From contig CAIKMZ010000060.1 of assembly GCA_903828665.1 (NCBI GenBank), forward strand, positions 1 through 64,000: a stretch of 64,000 bases of DNA. The letters run 5' to 3'. The notes beneath the pieces were generated by a model. It did no database searches. It saw only the letters and a list, made by a program, of their open reading frames with translations, and was not told the DNA's origin. A program made the position numbers and the translations under genes. The stretch comes from an uncultured beta proteobacterium (GTDB lineage Bacteria > Pseudomonadota > Gammaproteobacteria > Burkholderiales > Burkholderiaceae_C). Shown piece by piece: positions 28,365 through 36,581 of the stretch (positions within the stretch are counted from its first letter, which is position 1; each line of letters opens with the position of its first letter).

Positions 28365-29231
28365 ATGAACAAAGATGATTCAAAGCCAACTTTGACAGCG
28401 CGACGCGCCTTCCTGGGCAAGCTCGGCGGTGCAGCAACCTGCGCGGGCGCAGCCGTCGGGGCTGCGGCACTGGGCGTGATTCCGGCTATCGCGGCCAAAC
28501 CCGAGGGTGCGCCAGCAGGCGCAGCGGCTTCGGGCGCCTCGTTCCCAACCAAGGACTACGACTGGTCGAAACACCAGTGGGGCTTTGGCGTCGACGCCAC
28601 CAAGTGCATTGGCTGCCTGCGTTGCGTCGAGGCCTGCAAGAAGGAGAACAGTGTTCCCCAGAATGCACACCAGTTCCGTACCTGGGTTGAACGCTATGTG
28701 CACATCGAAGGTGATCCAGACGTGCACATCGACAGCCAGCAGGACCCCGTGAACATAGCAGCCTCGGGCTCCGAGAAGGAGTTCCGGTTCGCCAATCGCT
28801 ACAAGGACGTGAAGGTTGAGAAAGCGTTCTTCGTGCCCAAACTGTGCAATCAGTGCAGTCATCCAGCCTGCGTTCAGGTCTGCCCGACCGGTGCAACCTT
28901 CCGAACTGAGGACGGGGTTGTACTGATCGATTCGACCTATTGCATCGGCTGCCGCTACTGCGTGCAGGCCTGCCCCTACGGTGCGCGTTACTTTGACGAG
29001 GACCGAGGCGTGGCCGACAAGTGCAACTGGTGCTATCACCGCATCACCAAAGGACTCAATCCGGCTTGCGTGGAGGTTTGTCCGGTCGGCGCCCGCGTCT
29101 TTGGCGACCAAAAGGACAAGCAAAGTCCGATCAGCCTGTTCATTCGCAACAACCGCGTGCAGGTCCTGCGACCCGAGACCGGCAACGCGCCGAATGTGTT
29201 TTACGTTGGCATCGACAAAGAGGTGAACTAG
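28365..29231 (+). CDS. Tat-exported NrfC/DmsB-like Fe-S protein with four [4Fe-4S] sites
   Basis: The 288-residue protein has a twin-arginine signal (TARRAFLGKLGGAATCAGA) and four cysteine clusters in NrfC/DmsB order: CIGCLRCVEAC, CNQCSHPACVQVC, CIGCRYCVQAC and CNWCYHRITKG...CVEVC. The proteins of this family sit on the periplasmic face and wire an NrfD-type quinone-binding subunit to a redox partner. The stop overlaps the NrfD start by one base (TAGTG). No molybdopterin catalytic subunit is adjacent, so the partner is more likely the upstream hexahaem cytochrome. Confidence 0.88.
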   Translation: MNKDDSKPTLTARRAFLGKLGGAATCAGAAVGAAALGVIPAIAAKPEGAPAGAAASGASFPTKDYDWSKHQWGFGVDATKCIGCLRCVEACKKENSVPQNAHQFRTWVERYVHIEGDPDVHIDSQQDPVNIAASGSEKEFRFANRYKDVKVEKAFFVPKLCNQCSHPACVQVCPTGATFRTEDGVVLIDSTYCIGCRYCVQACPYGARYFDEDRGVADKCNWCYHRITKGLNPACVEVCPVGARVFGDQKDKQSPISLFIRNNRVQVLRPETGNAPNVFYVGIDKEVN

Positions 29232-30415
29232 TGGAATCGATTATTCAATTCTCCCCTTATACGGGCTGGGTCTATCCGAACGAAACCGTCTTCGAATGGT
29301 CGGTGCTGATTGCCGTCTATCCCTACCTCACCGGGCTAGTCGCCGGCGCGTTCACGGTATCGAGCCTGTACCAGGTGTTCGGCTTTGAACGACTCAAACC
29401 GGTGGCGCACATGGCTTTGCTGACGTCGCTGAGCTTCATGTTTTTTGTTCCAGTTCCGCTGCTGATGCACCTCGGTCATCCGGAACGTGCATTCAACTCG
29501 ACGATCACGCCACATCTCTCCTCGGCCATGGCCATGTTCGGTTTCTTTGCGAGCTTCTATGTCGCCCTGCTGCTGCTTGAAGGATGGTTTGCATACCGAC
29601 CCTTCATTGTGCAGCAGGCCCAGGCGCGAACCGGGCTGCTGGGTCGCTTCTACCGCCTGTTGACACTTGGCTCCTACGACGTCTCCGAACATGCCATGGG
29701 CTACGACAAGAAGTGGATCTTCGCCTTGGCGGTGATCGGCATACCGGCTGCGCACGGCCTGCATGGATACGTCGGCTTCATGTATGGATCACTGAAGTCG
29801 CGCGAGTGGTGGTCATCCGACCTGATGCCGGTCATCTTCCTGTTCTCGGCGATCATTTCCGGCGTCTCGCTGCTATCCGTGCTCTATGTCGTATCGTGCA
29901 AGTTGCGCAAGATTCCGGTCGATCTGGCCTGCCTCAAAGGCCTGGCCTATACGATCTGGTCTTTCATCATGGTCGCGCTGGTGCTTGAAGCCCTGGAGTT
30001 CGCCAACATCGTTTACAAGGGCCGCGAGGGCGTTGACATGATCATGCAGTACGTGACCGGGCCCTTGCTATGGCCTTACTTCATTCTGCAGTTCGCCGTT
30101 GGCGCCATAACACCACTGCTGTGGCTGTCTTACATGATCTGGCGCGGCACTACGGGCCGTGCCCTCGTCGTGGGTGTCACGGTATGCGCCTGCCTGGTCC
30201 TGTTCTCCGTATTCATGATGCGATGGAACGTCGTGATTGGCGGACAGGAAATCTCCAAGACCGGCAAAGGGCTCCTGAGCTACAAGTTGCATCTGTTCGG
30301 CAAGGAAGGCGGGCTGGTCGCCGCCTTGTTGACGATGGCGCCCTTGGCTGTGCTCTATATATTGACACGGTTGTTTCCGCCGTGGACGGATCACGTGACC
30401 GACGCTCCCACGTGA
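29231..30415 (+). CDS. NrfD/PsrC-family quinone-interacting membrane subunit
   Basis: The 394-residue protein has about ten predicted membrane segments. The start is GTG at 29231, overlapping the Fe-S gene stop. The early HPERAFN motif (LMHLGHPERAF, about residue 80) and the YPYLTGLVAG start are typical of NrfD/PsrC/ActC proteins, which oxidise or reduce quinones at the periplasmic side without haem. It forms one unit with the two upstream genes. Confidence 0.87.
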   Translation: MESIIQFSPYTGWVYPNETVFEWSVLIAVYPYLTGLVAGAFTVSSLYQVFGFERLKPVAHMALLTSLSFMFFVPVPLLMHLGHPERAFNSTITPHLSSAMAMFGFFASFYVALLLLEGWFAYRPFIVQQAQARTGLLGRFYRLLTLGSYDVSEHAMGYDKKWIFALAVIGIPAAHGLHGYVGFMYGSLKSREWWSSDLMPVIFLFSAIISGVSLLSVLYVVSCKLRKIPVDLACLKGLAYTIWSFIMVALVLEALEFANIVYKGREGVDMIMQYVTGPLLWPYFILQFAVGAITPLLWLSYMIWRGTTGRALVVGVTVCACLVLFSVFMMRWNVVIGGQEISKTGKGLLSYKLHLFGKEGGLVAALLTMAPLAVLYILTRLFPPWTDHVTDAPT

Positions 30416-30609
30416 ATGGCCGGAAATTCCACGCGCCAGAACGCCTTCCTGCTTGGGCATTGAGCACATTTTGCCCCTACCGCAAAGGTAACGGACGCGT
30501 GACGGCTTCGCCAGTTGCGCGACCGGTCCATGAATACATTTCTCGGACGCAAAGCGCATCAACCATCAGCATCATTCATCTCTCAACAGACCAGTTTGGA
30601 AAACTCCCC

Positions 30610-30900
30610 ATGAAAAACCTTGTCATCGCATTGATCACCGCCATCGCCGTATCAGCACCCGCCTTGGCGGACGAGGGGATCGCCAAGGCCAAGAAATGCA
30701 ACACGTGCCACTCCATTGACAAGACCAAGGTTGGCCCCAGTTTCAAGGACTTGGCCAAGAAGTACGCCGATCAAAAGGACGCGGTTGGAAAACTGACCAA
30801 CACGGTCATCAAAGGGAATGGTGGTGCAATGCCGGCCAATTCACAGATCAGTGAAGCGGATGCCAAGGCACTGGTGGAGTGGATCCTGTCTTTGAAGTAA
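30610..30900 (+). CDS. Small class I cytochrome c (c551/c552-like)
   Basis: The 96-residue protein has a signal peptide (MKNLVIALITAIAVSAPALA), one haem site (CNTCHSIDKTKVGPSF) and the axial Met in GGAMPAN. It is a soluble periplasmic electron carrier. Upstream in-frame codons for 180 residues are non-coding-like and rejected. It sits 194 bases after the NrfD-like gene and 279 before the nine-haem fusion, which suggests it carries electrons between these complexes. Confidence 0.88.
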   Translation: MKNLVIALITAIAVSAPALADEGIAKAKKCNTCHSIDKTKVGPSFKDLAKKYADQKDAVGKLTNTVIKGNGGAMPANSQISEADAKALVEWILSLK

Positions 30901-31179
30901 TCCACCCTTCAGATTCTTTCGCACCTGATGCGCCCGCAGTCGAAGCCATGCCGGGCCAGCGAAAGTCAGACCCGGCGTTTCGTGCCGAGCACCCAACACC
31001 ATCAAGCGTCGATGCCGTGGCATGCCTCCCGTTCCTGAATCACCGAGCAATCGCGCTGAGACAGTCAATCAAAGGTCCGCCGACACCCGCATTTGATCCA
31101 TGTCATACCGGAGCCAGTCTCCATCAAACTCTGAATTCTTGCAGTTAAACTCGCGAAACTCATCTTGGAAGGTATTGTC

Positions 31180-33195
31180 ATGCGTCTTGAGCGTTCGGCC
31201 CTGTGGACCACTGCGGTCTGTCTTGCGAGTCTGTTTTTGGTCCTGCCCGCCAGCGCCGCTACTGCTGCTCCCACACCGACAGCACCTCCATCACTTGACA
31301 ACGCCACCTGCTTGAGCTGCCATGACGGCAAGAAGAGCAAGCTGGAAGTACCCGGTGCGGAAAACAAGCCGCGCTTGCTGCGCAGCATCGCAAGCGACAA
31401 GTTCGCCCAGAGCGTTCATGCCAATATGCAATGCGTGGCATGCCATAGCGACATCGTGGACCTTGCCGACAAGGGCAACGCACACACCAAGGATCCGGCC
31501 GTCCCGCTGAAGAAGGTCGATTGCGCGGGCTGCCACGAAGAATTGTGGGAACAGACCGTGAAACGGGGTCGGGCCACCGAACAACCACGATTGGGCGTGG
31601 TGGCGAAGAATATCGAGGCCTATCGGAAGTCATTCCATGCACGCCCCAATGCTGACGACAAGACCCAGCCCAACGCCAAGTGCGACAACTGCCACGACAC
31701 GCACAGCTTCAACGTTCCGCCAAAGAATACGCCGCAGCACACGCAGTGGCGCCTGAGCATTCCCGAAGTCTGCGGCAAAACCTGCCATACAGAACAACTC
31801 GAAGCCTATCTGGGCTCGGTCCACGGCCAGGAAAACAGCAAGAAGATGCTGGCGCAAGGCGCAGTCTGCTCGGACTGCCACACAGCCCATTCGATCAGCA
31901 GCACCTCGGGTGACGCCTTCAAGCTGACCGTCTCCAGCAACTGCGGCAACTGCCACGTGGACAAACTGGAGTCATACAAGGACACGTTCCACGGCCAGGT
32001 CAGTACGCTCGGCTACGCCTATACCGCCAAGTGCTACAACTGTCACGGCAGCCACGAGATCCTGCGCGTCAGCAACCCGAAGTCGATGGTTCACCCGGAC
32101 AACCGGCTGAAGACTTGCCAGACCTGCCACAACGCGAAGAAGGGCCTGCCCGACGTGCCGGCCGGTTTCGCCAGCTACCAGCCACACGGCAATGCGCATG
32201 ACTTCAACAAGTACCCGCAAATCTGGATCGCCTGGCAGATCATGGTGCAATTGCTAGTCGGTACCTTCGGCTTCTTCTGGCTGCACACCGCGCTCTGGTT
32301 CTACCGCGAATACAAGGAGCGCAAGGAACGCGCTGGTCAGCCGCACATCAAGCCTGACTCGGTGCCTGCGCAATACAAAGGGAAGCACGTTCAGCGGTTT
32401 ACCCCTATCTGGCGCATTGCCCACATCACCTTTGCCCTGAGCCTGATGGTGCTGACGCTCACCGGCATGCCGCTGTTCTACTCCAGCGTCAGCTGGGCGC
32501 CAACCCTTATGAAGGCACTTGGCGGAGTGCACACCGCTGGCATCATCCACCGCGTGGCAGCCGTGATCTTTGCCGGCGTGTTCTTCTGGCACCTGATCTA
32601 CATGGTCATCGGCATCGTGCGCAACCGCAAGACGTTCAAGATCATGGGCCCGACCTCGATGGTGCCCAATCTGCAAGATGGCAAGGACATGCTGGCGATG
32701 TTCCAGTGGTTCTTCGGCCAAGGCCCGCGTCCGAAATTCGACCGCTGGACCTATTGGGAGAAGTTCGACTATTGGGCTCCGTTCTGGGGGGTCACCATCA
32801 TCGGCGGCAGCGGCCTGATCATGTGGTTGCCAGGCTTCTTCGGCGCCTTCCTGCCGGGCTGGATCTTTAACGTGGCAGCCATCTTCCACGGCGAGGAAGC
32901 GTTCCTGGCGGTGGTGTTCCTGTTCACCGTGCACTTCTTCAACAACCACTTCCGCCCGGACAAGTTCCCGCTTGAAGTGGTGATGTTCACCGGCACTTTC
33001 TCGCTGGAAGAGTTCAAGCATGACCACGGCGTCGAGTACCAGCGACTGGTGGACAGCGGCGAGTTGGAGAAATACCTGGTCGATGCGCCGTCGCCCGCCA
33101 AGCTGGCCGCCTCGAAGGTGCTGGGCTTTACCCTGATCACGATTGGCCTGACCTTGCTGACACTGGTCGCCATCGGGTTCTTCACAAGTCATTGA
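31180..33195 (+). CDS. Nine-haem cytochrome c fused to a membrane cytochrome b domain (CbcL-like layout)
   Basis: The 671-residue protein has a signal peptide (to about residue 27), then a periplasmic domain to about 345 with eight CxxCH sites and one CxxxCH site (CGKTCH, near residue 198), then a membrane domain with about five segments and conserved His (FWLHTALWF, WRIAHITFALSL, GIIHRVAAV, FFWHLIYMV, AIFHGEEAF, FTVHFFNNHF) of the FdnI/HydC cytochrome b type. This order matches Geobacter CbcL, an inner membrane quinol oxidase that feeds extracellular Fe(III) reduction. ATG at 31180 follows GGAAGG by 7 bases. A tetrathionate or thiosulfate reductase subunit is a weaker alternative. Confidence 0.8.
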   Translation: MRLERSALWTTAVCLASLFLVLPASAATAAPTPTAPPSLDNATCLSCHDGKKSKLEVPGAENKPRLLRSIASDKFAQSVHANMQCVACHSDIVDLADKGNAHTKDPAVPLKKVDCAGCHEELWEQTVKRGRATEQPRLGVVAKNIEAYRKSFHARPNADDKTQPNAKCDNCHDTHSFNVPPKNTPQHTQWRLSIPEVCGKTCHTEQLEAYLGSVHGQENSKKMLAQGAVCSDCHTAHSISSTSGDAFKLTVSSNCGNCHVDKLESYKDTFHGQVSTLGYAYTAKCYNCHGSHEILRVSNPKSMVHPDNRLKTCQTCHNAKKGLPDVPAGFASYQPHGNAHDFNKYPQIWIAWQIMVQLLVGTFGFFWLHTALWFYREYKERKERAGQPHIKPDSVPAQYKGKHVQRFTPIWRIAHITFALSLMVLTLTGMPLFYSSVSWAPTLMKALGGVHTAGIIHRVAAVIFAGVFFWHLIYMVIGIVRNRKTFKIMGPTSMVPNLQDGKDMLAMFQWFFGQGPRPKFDRWTYWEKFDYWAPFWGVTIIGGSGLIMWLPGFFGAFLPGWIFNVAAIFHGEEAFLAVVFLFTVHFFNNHFRPDKFPLEVVMFTGTFSLEEFKHDHGVEYQRLVDSGELEKYLVDAPSPAKLAASKVLGFTLITIGLTLLTLVAIGFFTSH

Positions 33196-33199
33196 ATGG

Positions 33200-33216
33200 A
33201 GCCGGCTTTGCCGGCT
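33200..33216 (+). terminator. Hairpin between the cytochrome fusion and frdA
   Basis: AGCCGGC-TTT-GCCGGCT is a perfect 7-base stem 5 bases after the stop at 33195. It lacks a real T-run, so it is a weak terminator or an mRNA-stabilising element that separates the cytochrome and frd messages. Confidence 0.4.
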
Positions 33217-33261
33217 TGCCTGTTGTTGAGTTGAAATCACTGCGGTGATGGAAAGGAAAAA

Positions 33262-35019
33262 ATGGAAATAGTCACAACCGATGTCGCCATCATTGGCGCC
33301 GGGGGCGCGGGATTACGCGCCGCCATCGCGCTGGCCGAGGCCGACCCGAAGTTGCGCATCGCACTGATCTCCAAGGTCTACCCGATGCGCAGCCACACCT
33401 GTGCCGCTGAAGGCGGCGCAGCTGGCGTCATCAAGAAGGACGACAGCTTTGACCTGCACTTCGACGACACGGTCGGAGGCGGCGATTGGCTGTCAGACCA
33501 GGACTGTGTCGAATACTTCGTCAAGGAAGCGCCCAAGGAACTGACGCAACTCGAGCACTGGGGTTGCCCCTGGAACCGCGAAGCCGATGGCTCGGTGGCC
33601 GTGCGCCCGTTCGGCGGCATGAAAAAGAAGCGCACCTGGTTTGCGGCCGACAAATCAGGCTTCCACATCCTGCACACGCTGTTCCAGACCACTCTGCAAT
33701 TCCCATCGATCCAGCGCTTTGACGAGTATTACGCGCTCGATCTGCTGGTAGACGACGGCCGCTGCCAAGGCGTTACCGCCATGGAAATGCGCAGCGGCAT
33801 GATCAAGCAATTCCACGCCAAGTCGGTCATCATTGCCGGCGGTGGCGCAGGGCGCATGTTCCCGTTCAGCACCAACGGCGCGATCAAGACGGGTGACGGC
33901 ATGGCGCTGGCCTACCGCGCCGGCGTGCCGCTCAAGGACATGGAGTTTGTGCAATACCACCCGACCGGCTTGCCCAACACCGGCAGCCTGCTGACCGAGG
34001 CCTGCCGTGGTGAAGGCGGCGTTCTGCTCAACAAGAACGGCCGGCGCTACCTTCAGGATTACGGGATGGGCCCTGAGACGCCGCTGGGCAAACCGCAACT
34101 CAAGACCATGGAGCTCGGCCCGCGCGATCGCGTCAGCCAGGCCTACTGGCACGAACTGCAAAAGGGCAACACCGTCACCACGCCGTGGGGCGAATGCGTG
34201 ATGCTCGACATGCGCCACCTCGGTGAGAAATACATCGACGAGCGCCTGCCGCTGGTGCGCGAACTGGGCATTGCCTACCTCGGCGTTGACATCGTCAAGG
34301 AGGCGATCCCCATCCGCCCGGTTGTTCACTACATGATGGGCGGCATTTCGACCAATACGAAGGCGGCGACCCAACTGCCAGGTCTGTTCGCAGCTGGCGA
34401 ATGCGCCTGCGTCAGCTTGAACGGCGCGAATCGGCTCGGTTCCAACTCACTGGTTGAGTTGCTGGTGTTCGGCAAGAGCGCTGCGATGTCGGCCATTGAA
34501 CACATGAAGGGCCTGCCGGCGCCGAACAAGGCAGCACTGGAAGCCAGGGCCGATGAATCCCAGGCCCGTGTGCGCGAGTTGTTCCAGCGCACCGATGGCA
34601 CTGAGTCGATGTCCGGTCTGCGCAAGGAAATGATGGACACGATGGAGAAGAATGCCGGCCTGTATCGTGAAGAGAACGGCCTCAAGGAAGCGGTTGCAAA
34701 GATCGCCGAACTGCGCCAGCGTTACCACAAGATCGTCCTGCATGACAAGAGCAACGTCTTCAACACGGACCTGTTCCAGGTGCTCGAACTCGGCTCGATG
34801 CTGGATTGCGCAGAGGCGCTGACCGTCAGCGCCCTGGCCCGCAAGGAATCACGCGGCGCGCACCAGCGGCTGGACTACGTGGAGCGTGACGACAAGACAT
34901 TCCTGCGCCACAGCATGGCCTATTACCAGGGCCAGAGCGCCCCGCGCCTGGACTATCTGGACGTCGTGATTACGAAGTCGCCACCCGGCGTGCGTGACTA
35001 CTCGGGAGACCACAAATGA
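33262..35019 (+). CDS. frdA: Fumarate reductase flavoprotein subunit
   Basis: The 585-residue catalytic subunit reduces fumarate to succinate on the cytoplasmic side. It has the FAD loop AIIGAGGAGLRAAIAL, the covalent-FAD histidine in RSHTCAAEGGAAG, the substrate motif HPTGLPNTGSLLTEACRGEGG and the late VHYMMGGISTN and NRLGSNSLVELLVFG segments of E. coli-type FrdA. GAAAGG precedes the ATG at 33262. The four-gene order frdABCD and small membrane subunits mark it as a fumarate reductase rather than a succinate dehydrogenase. Confidence 0.93.
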   Translation: MEIVTTDVAIIGAGGAGLRAAIALAEADPKLRIALISKVYPMRSHTCAAEGGAAGVIKKDDSFDLHFDDTVGGGDWLSDQDCVEYFVKEAPKELTQLEHWGCPWNREADGSVAVRPFGGMKKKRTWFAADKSGFHILHTLFQTTLQFPSIQRFDEYYALDLLVDDGRCQGVTAMEMRSGMIKQFHAKSVIIAGGGAGRMFPFSTNGAIKTGDGMALAYRAGVPLKDMEFVQYHPTGLPNTGSLLTEACRGEGGVLLNKNGRRYLQDYGMGPETPLGKPQLKTMELGPRDRVSQAYWHELQKGNTVTTPWGECVMLDMRHLGEKYIDERLPLVRELGIAYLGVDIVKEAIPIRPVVHYMMGGISTNTKAATQLPGLFAAGECACVSLNGANRLGSNSLVELLVFGKSAAMSAIEHMKGLPAPNKAALEARADESQARVRELFQRTDGTESMSGLRKEMMDTMEKNAGLYREENGLKEAVAKIAELRQRYHKIVLHDKSNVFNTDLFQVLELGSMLDCAEALTVSALARKESRGAHQRLDYVERDDKTFLRHSMAYYQGQSAPRLDYLDVVITKSPPGVRDYSGDHK

Positions 35020-35768
35020 CACAGCTAAAAAAGAGAATGGTTCAGCTCGAAGTGCTGCGCTATGACCCCGAAAAAGATACCGAGCCGCACTTTCAGAAGT
35101 ACACGGTGGAGTGCAATGAAGAGTGGGTGGTGCTCGATGCACTCAACGCCGTCAAGGAAACCATCGATCCGACGCTGAATTTCCGCTGGTCCTGCCATAT
35201 GGCGGTCTGCGGCAGCTGCGGCATGATGGTCAACGGCGAACCCAAGCTCTCATGCCACGCCTTCCTGCGCTCTTATGAAGGCGTGATCCGGGTCGAACCG
35301 CTGGCCAATTTTCCGATCGAGCGCGATTTGGTCACGGTGGCCGACGACTTCATCGAGAAGCTCAAACGCGTCAAGCCCTACATCATCCCGAAGGAAAAGA
35401 AGAGTATCGAGCAGGGCGAGTACAAGCAAACGCCAGCGCAATTGATGAAGTTCCGGCAGTTCTCGATGTGCATCAACTGCATGTTGTGCTATGCCGCCTG
35501 CCCCGAGTACGCGTTGCAGCCGAAGTTCATCGGCCCGGCGGCCATCGCTCTGGCACACCGTTACAACCTCGATTCACGCGATGGTGGTCGTGACGAACGC
35601 CAGGAAGTCATTGCCACCAACGAAGGCGTGTGGGAATGCTCATTTGTCGGCGCCTGCTCCGAAGTCTGCCCGAAAGCCGTGGATCCGGCCGGCGCACTGC
35701 AGCAGGTCAAGGTCGCCAGCACCATCGACTGGTTCAAGGAACATCTGTTACCGGGAGGCGCAAAATGA
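35016..35768 (+). CDS. frdB: Fumarate reductase iron-sulfur subunit
   Basis: The 250-residue protein carries three clusters: [2Fe-2S] in CHMAVCGSCGMMVNGEPKLSC, then CINCMLCYAACPEY and CSFVGACSEVCPKAVDPAGA. The PKFIGPAAIALAHRYNLDSRD segment is characteristic of E. coli-type FrdB. It conducts electrons from the quinol site to FrdA. Its start overlaps frdA (ATGA) and its stop overlaps frdC, showing translational coupling. Confidence 0.93.
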   Translation: MTQLKKRMVQLEVLRYDPEKDTEPHFQKYTVECNEEWVVLDALNAVKETIDPTLNFRWSCHMAVCGSCGMMVNGEPKLSCHAFLRSYEGVIRVEPLANFPIERDLVTVADDFIEKLKRVKPYIIPKEKKSIEQGEYKQTPAQLMKFRQFSMCINCMLCYAACPEYALQPKFIGPAAIALAHRYNLDSRDGGRDERQEVIATNEGVWECSFVGACSEVCPKAVDPAGALQQVKVASTIDWFKEHLLPGGAK

Positions 35769-36157
35769 GCCGCAAACCCTACATCCGCCAGGTTTCGAAA
35801 ACCAGCTGGTACCTGAAGCAACCGCGCTACATGCGCTACATGTCGCGCGAAGTGACATGCATCTTCATTGGCGCCTTTGCGCTGCTGATGGTTTGCGCTG
35901 TCGAGCGCCTGTCGCAGGGACAGGCCGCGTTCGAGTCCTTCATGGCCGCCATCACGGGCCCGTGGAGCTTCCTCGGGCTTTTCGTCATACTGGCCTTCGC
36001 TGTGCACAATGCCACCAACTGGTTCAATGTCACACCCAAGGCCATGCCGGTGCAGATCGGTGAAGAGTTCCTGAATGGCAAGTACATTGTTGGCGCTCAC
36101 TACGCGATCTGGATAGTTGCCTCGCTGGTGGTCTTGTTTTTCGCGGGAGTGATGTAA
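35765..36157 (+). CDS. frdC: Fumarate reductase membrane anchor subunit C
   Basis: The 130-residue protein has three predicted membrane segments and the FrdC N-terminus SRKPYIRQVSKTSWYLKQPRY. With FrdD it anchors FrdAB and binds quinol without haem. ATG at 35765 overlaps the frdB stop by 4 bases. Length matches E. coli FrdC (131). Confidence 0.92.
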   Translation: MSRKPYIRQVSKTSWYLKQPRYMRYMSREVTCIFIGAFALLMVCAVERLSQGQAAFESFMAAITGPWSFLGLFVILAFAVHNATNWFNVTPKAMPVQIGEEFLNGKYIVGAHYAIWIVASLVVLFFAGVM

Positions 36158-36159
36158 CC

Positions 36160-36501
36160 ATGGCCAAATCGAATAAACCCATTTTCTGGAGCCTGTTCGC
36201 TGCGGGCGGTACCCTGGCCGCATTTCTGGCGCCGGTGCTGGTGCTGCTGTTCCTGCTGCTCTCACTGGGTCATGCACCCGCCGTGCTGAGCTATGCGGGG
36301 CTGCATGCGTTTGCTGCGCACTGGTTCGGCAAGCTCTTCCTGCTTGCCGTGATCACGCTGTTCCTGTGGCATGCGGCGCACCGACTGCGCGTGACCGTCT
36401 TTGACTTCGGCCTGCGCCAGGATTCGGTCGTCGCCGTTGTGGTGTACCTGATTGCAGCCGCCGGAACAATTACCACGGCCCTGTGCCTGTTACGCATCTG
36501 A
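36160..36501 (+). CDS. frdD: Fumarate reductase membrane anchor subunit D
   Basis: The 113-residue protein has three predicted membrane segments, starts with NKPIFWSLFAAGG as in E. coli FrdD (119 residues), and has HAAHRLR after the second segment. It starts 2 bases after frdC. It completes the FrdABCD complex. The terminator follows 46 bases after its stop. Confidence 0.92.
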   Translation: MAKSNKPIFWSLFAAGGTLAAFLAPVLVLLFLLLSLGHAPAVLSYAGLHAFAAHWFGKLFLLAVITLFLWHAAHRLRVTVFDFGLRQDSVVAVVVYLIAAAGTITTALCLLRI

Positions 36502-36547
36502 GTGTTATCCTCTGGCCTTGAATCAACCCGTCACACTGCGCGGCGGG

Positions 36548-36570
36548 AGCCCCTTCGGGGGCTTTTTTTT
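36548..36570 (+). terminator. Rho-independent terminator after frdD
   Basis: AGCCCC-TTCG-GGGGCT is followed by a run of eight T. It ends the frd message, so rquA, 12 bases further on, needs either read-through or its own promoter. The rquA ribosome site (AAGG at 36571) abuts the T-run. Confidence 0.9.
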
Positions 36571-36581
36571 AAGGTCAATTT

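Noticed and set aside
31093-31106. FNR-like site TTGAT-CCAT-GTCAT upstream of the nine-haem fusion
   Set aside because: Only 8 of 10 positions match and no promoter at the right distance is visible, so it is not listed as a feature.
30879-31148. 89-codon frame between the small cytochrome c and the nine-haem fusion
   Set aside because: It overlaps the end of the cytochrome gene, has no ribosome site and reads as random sequence.
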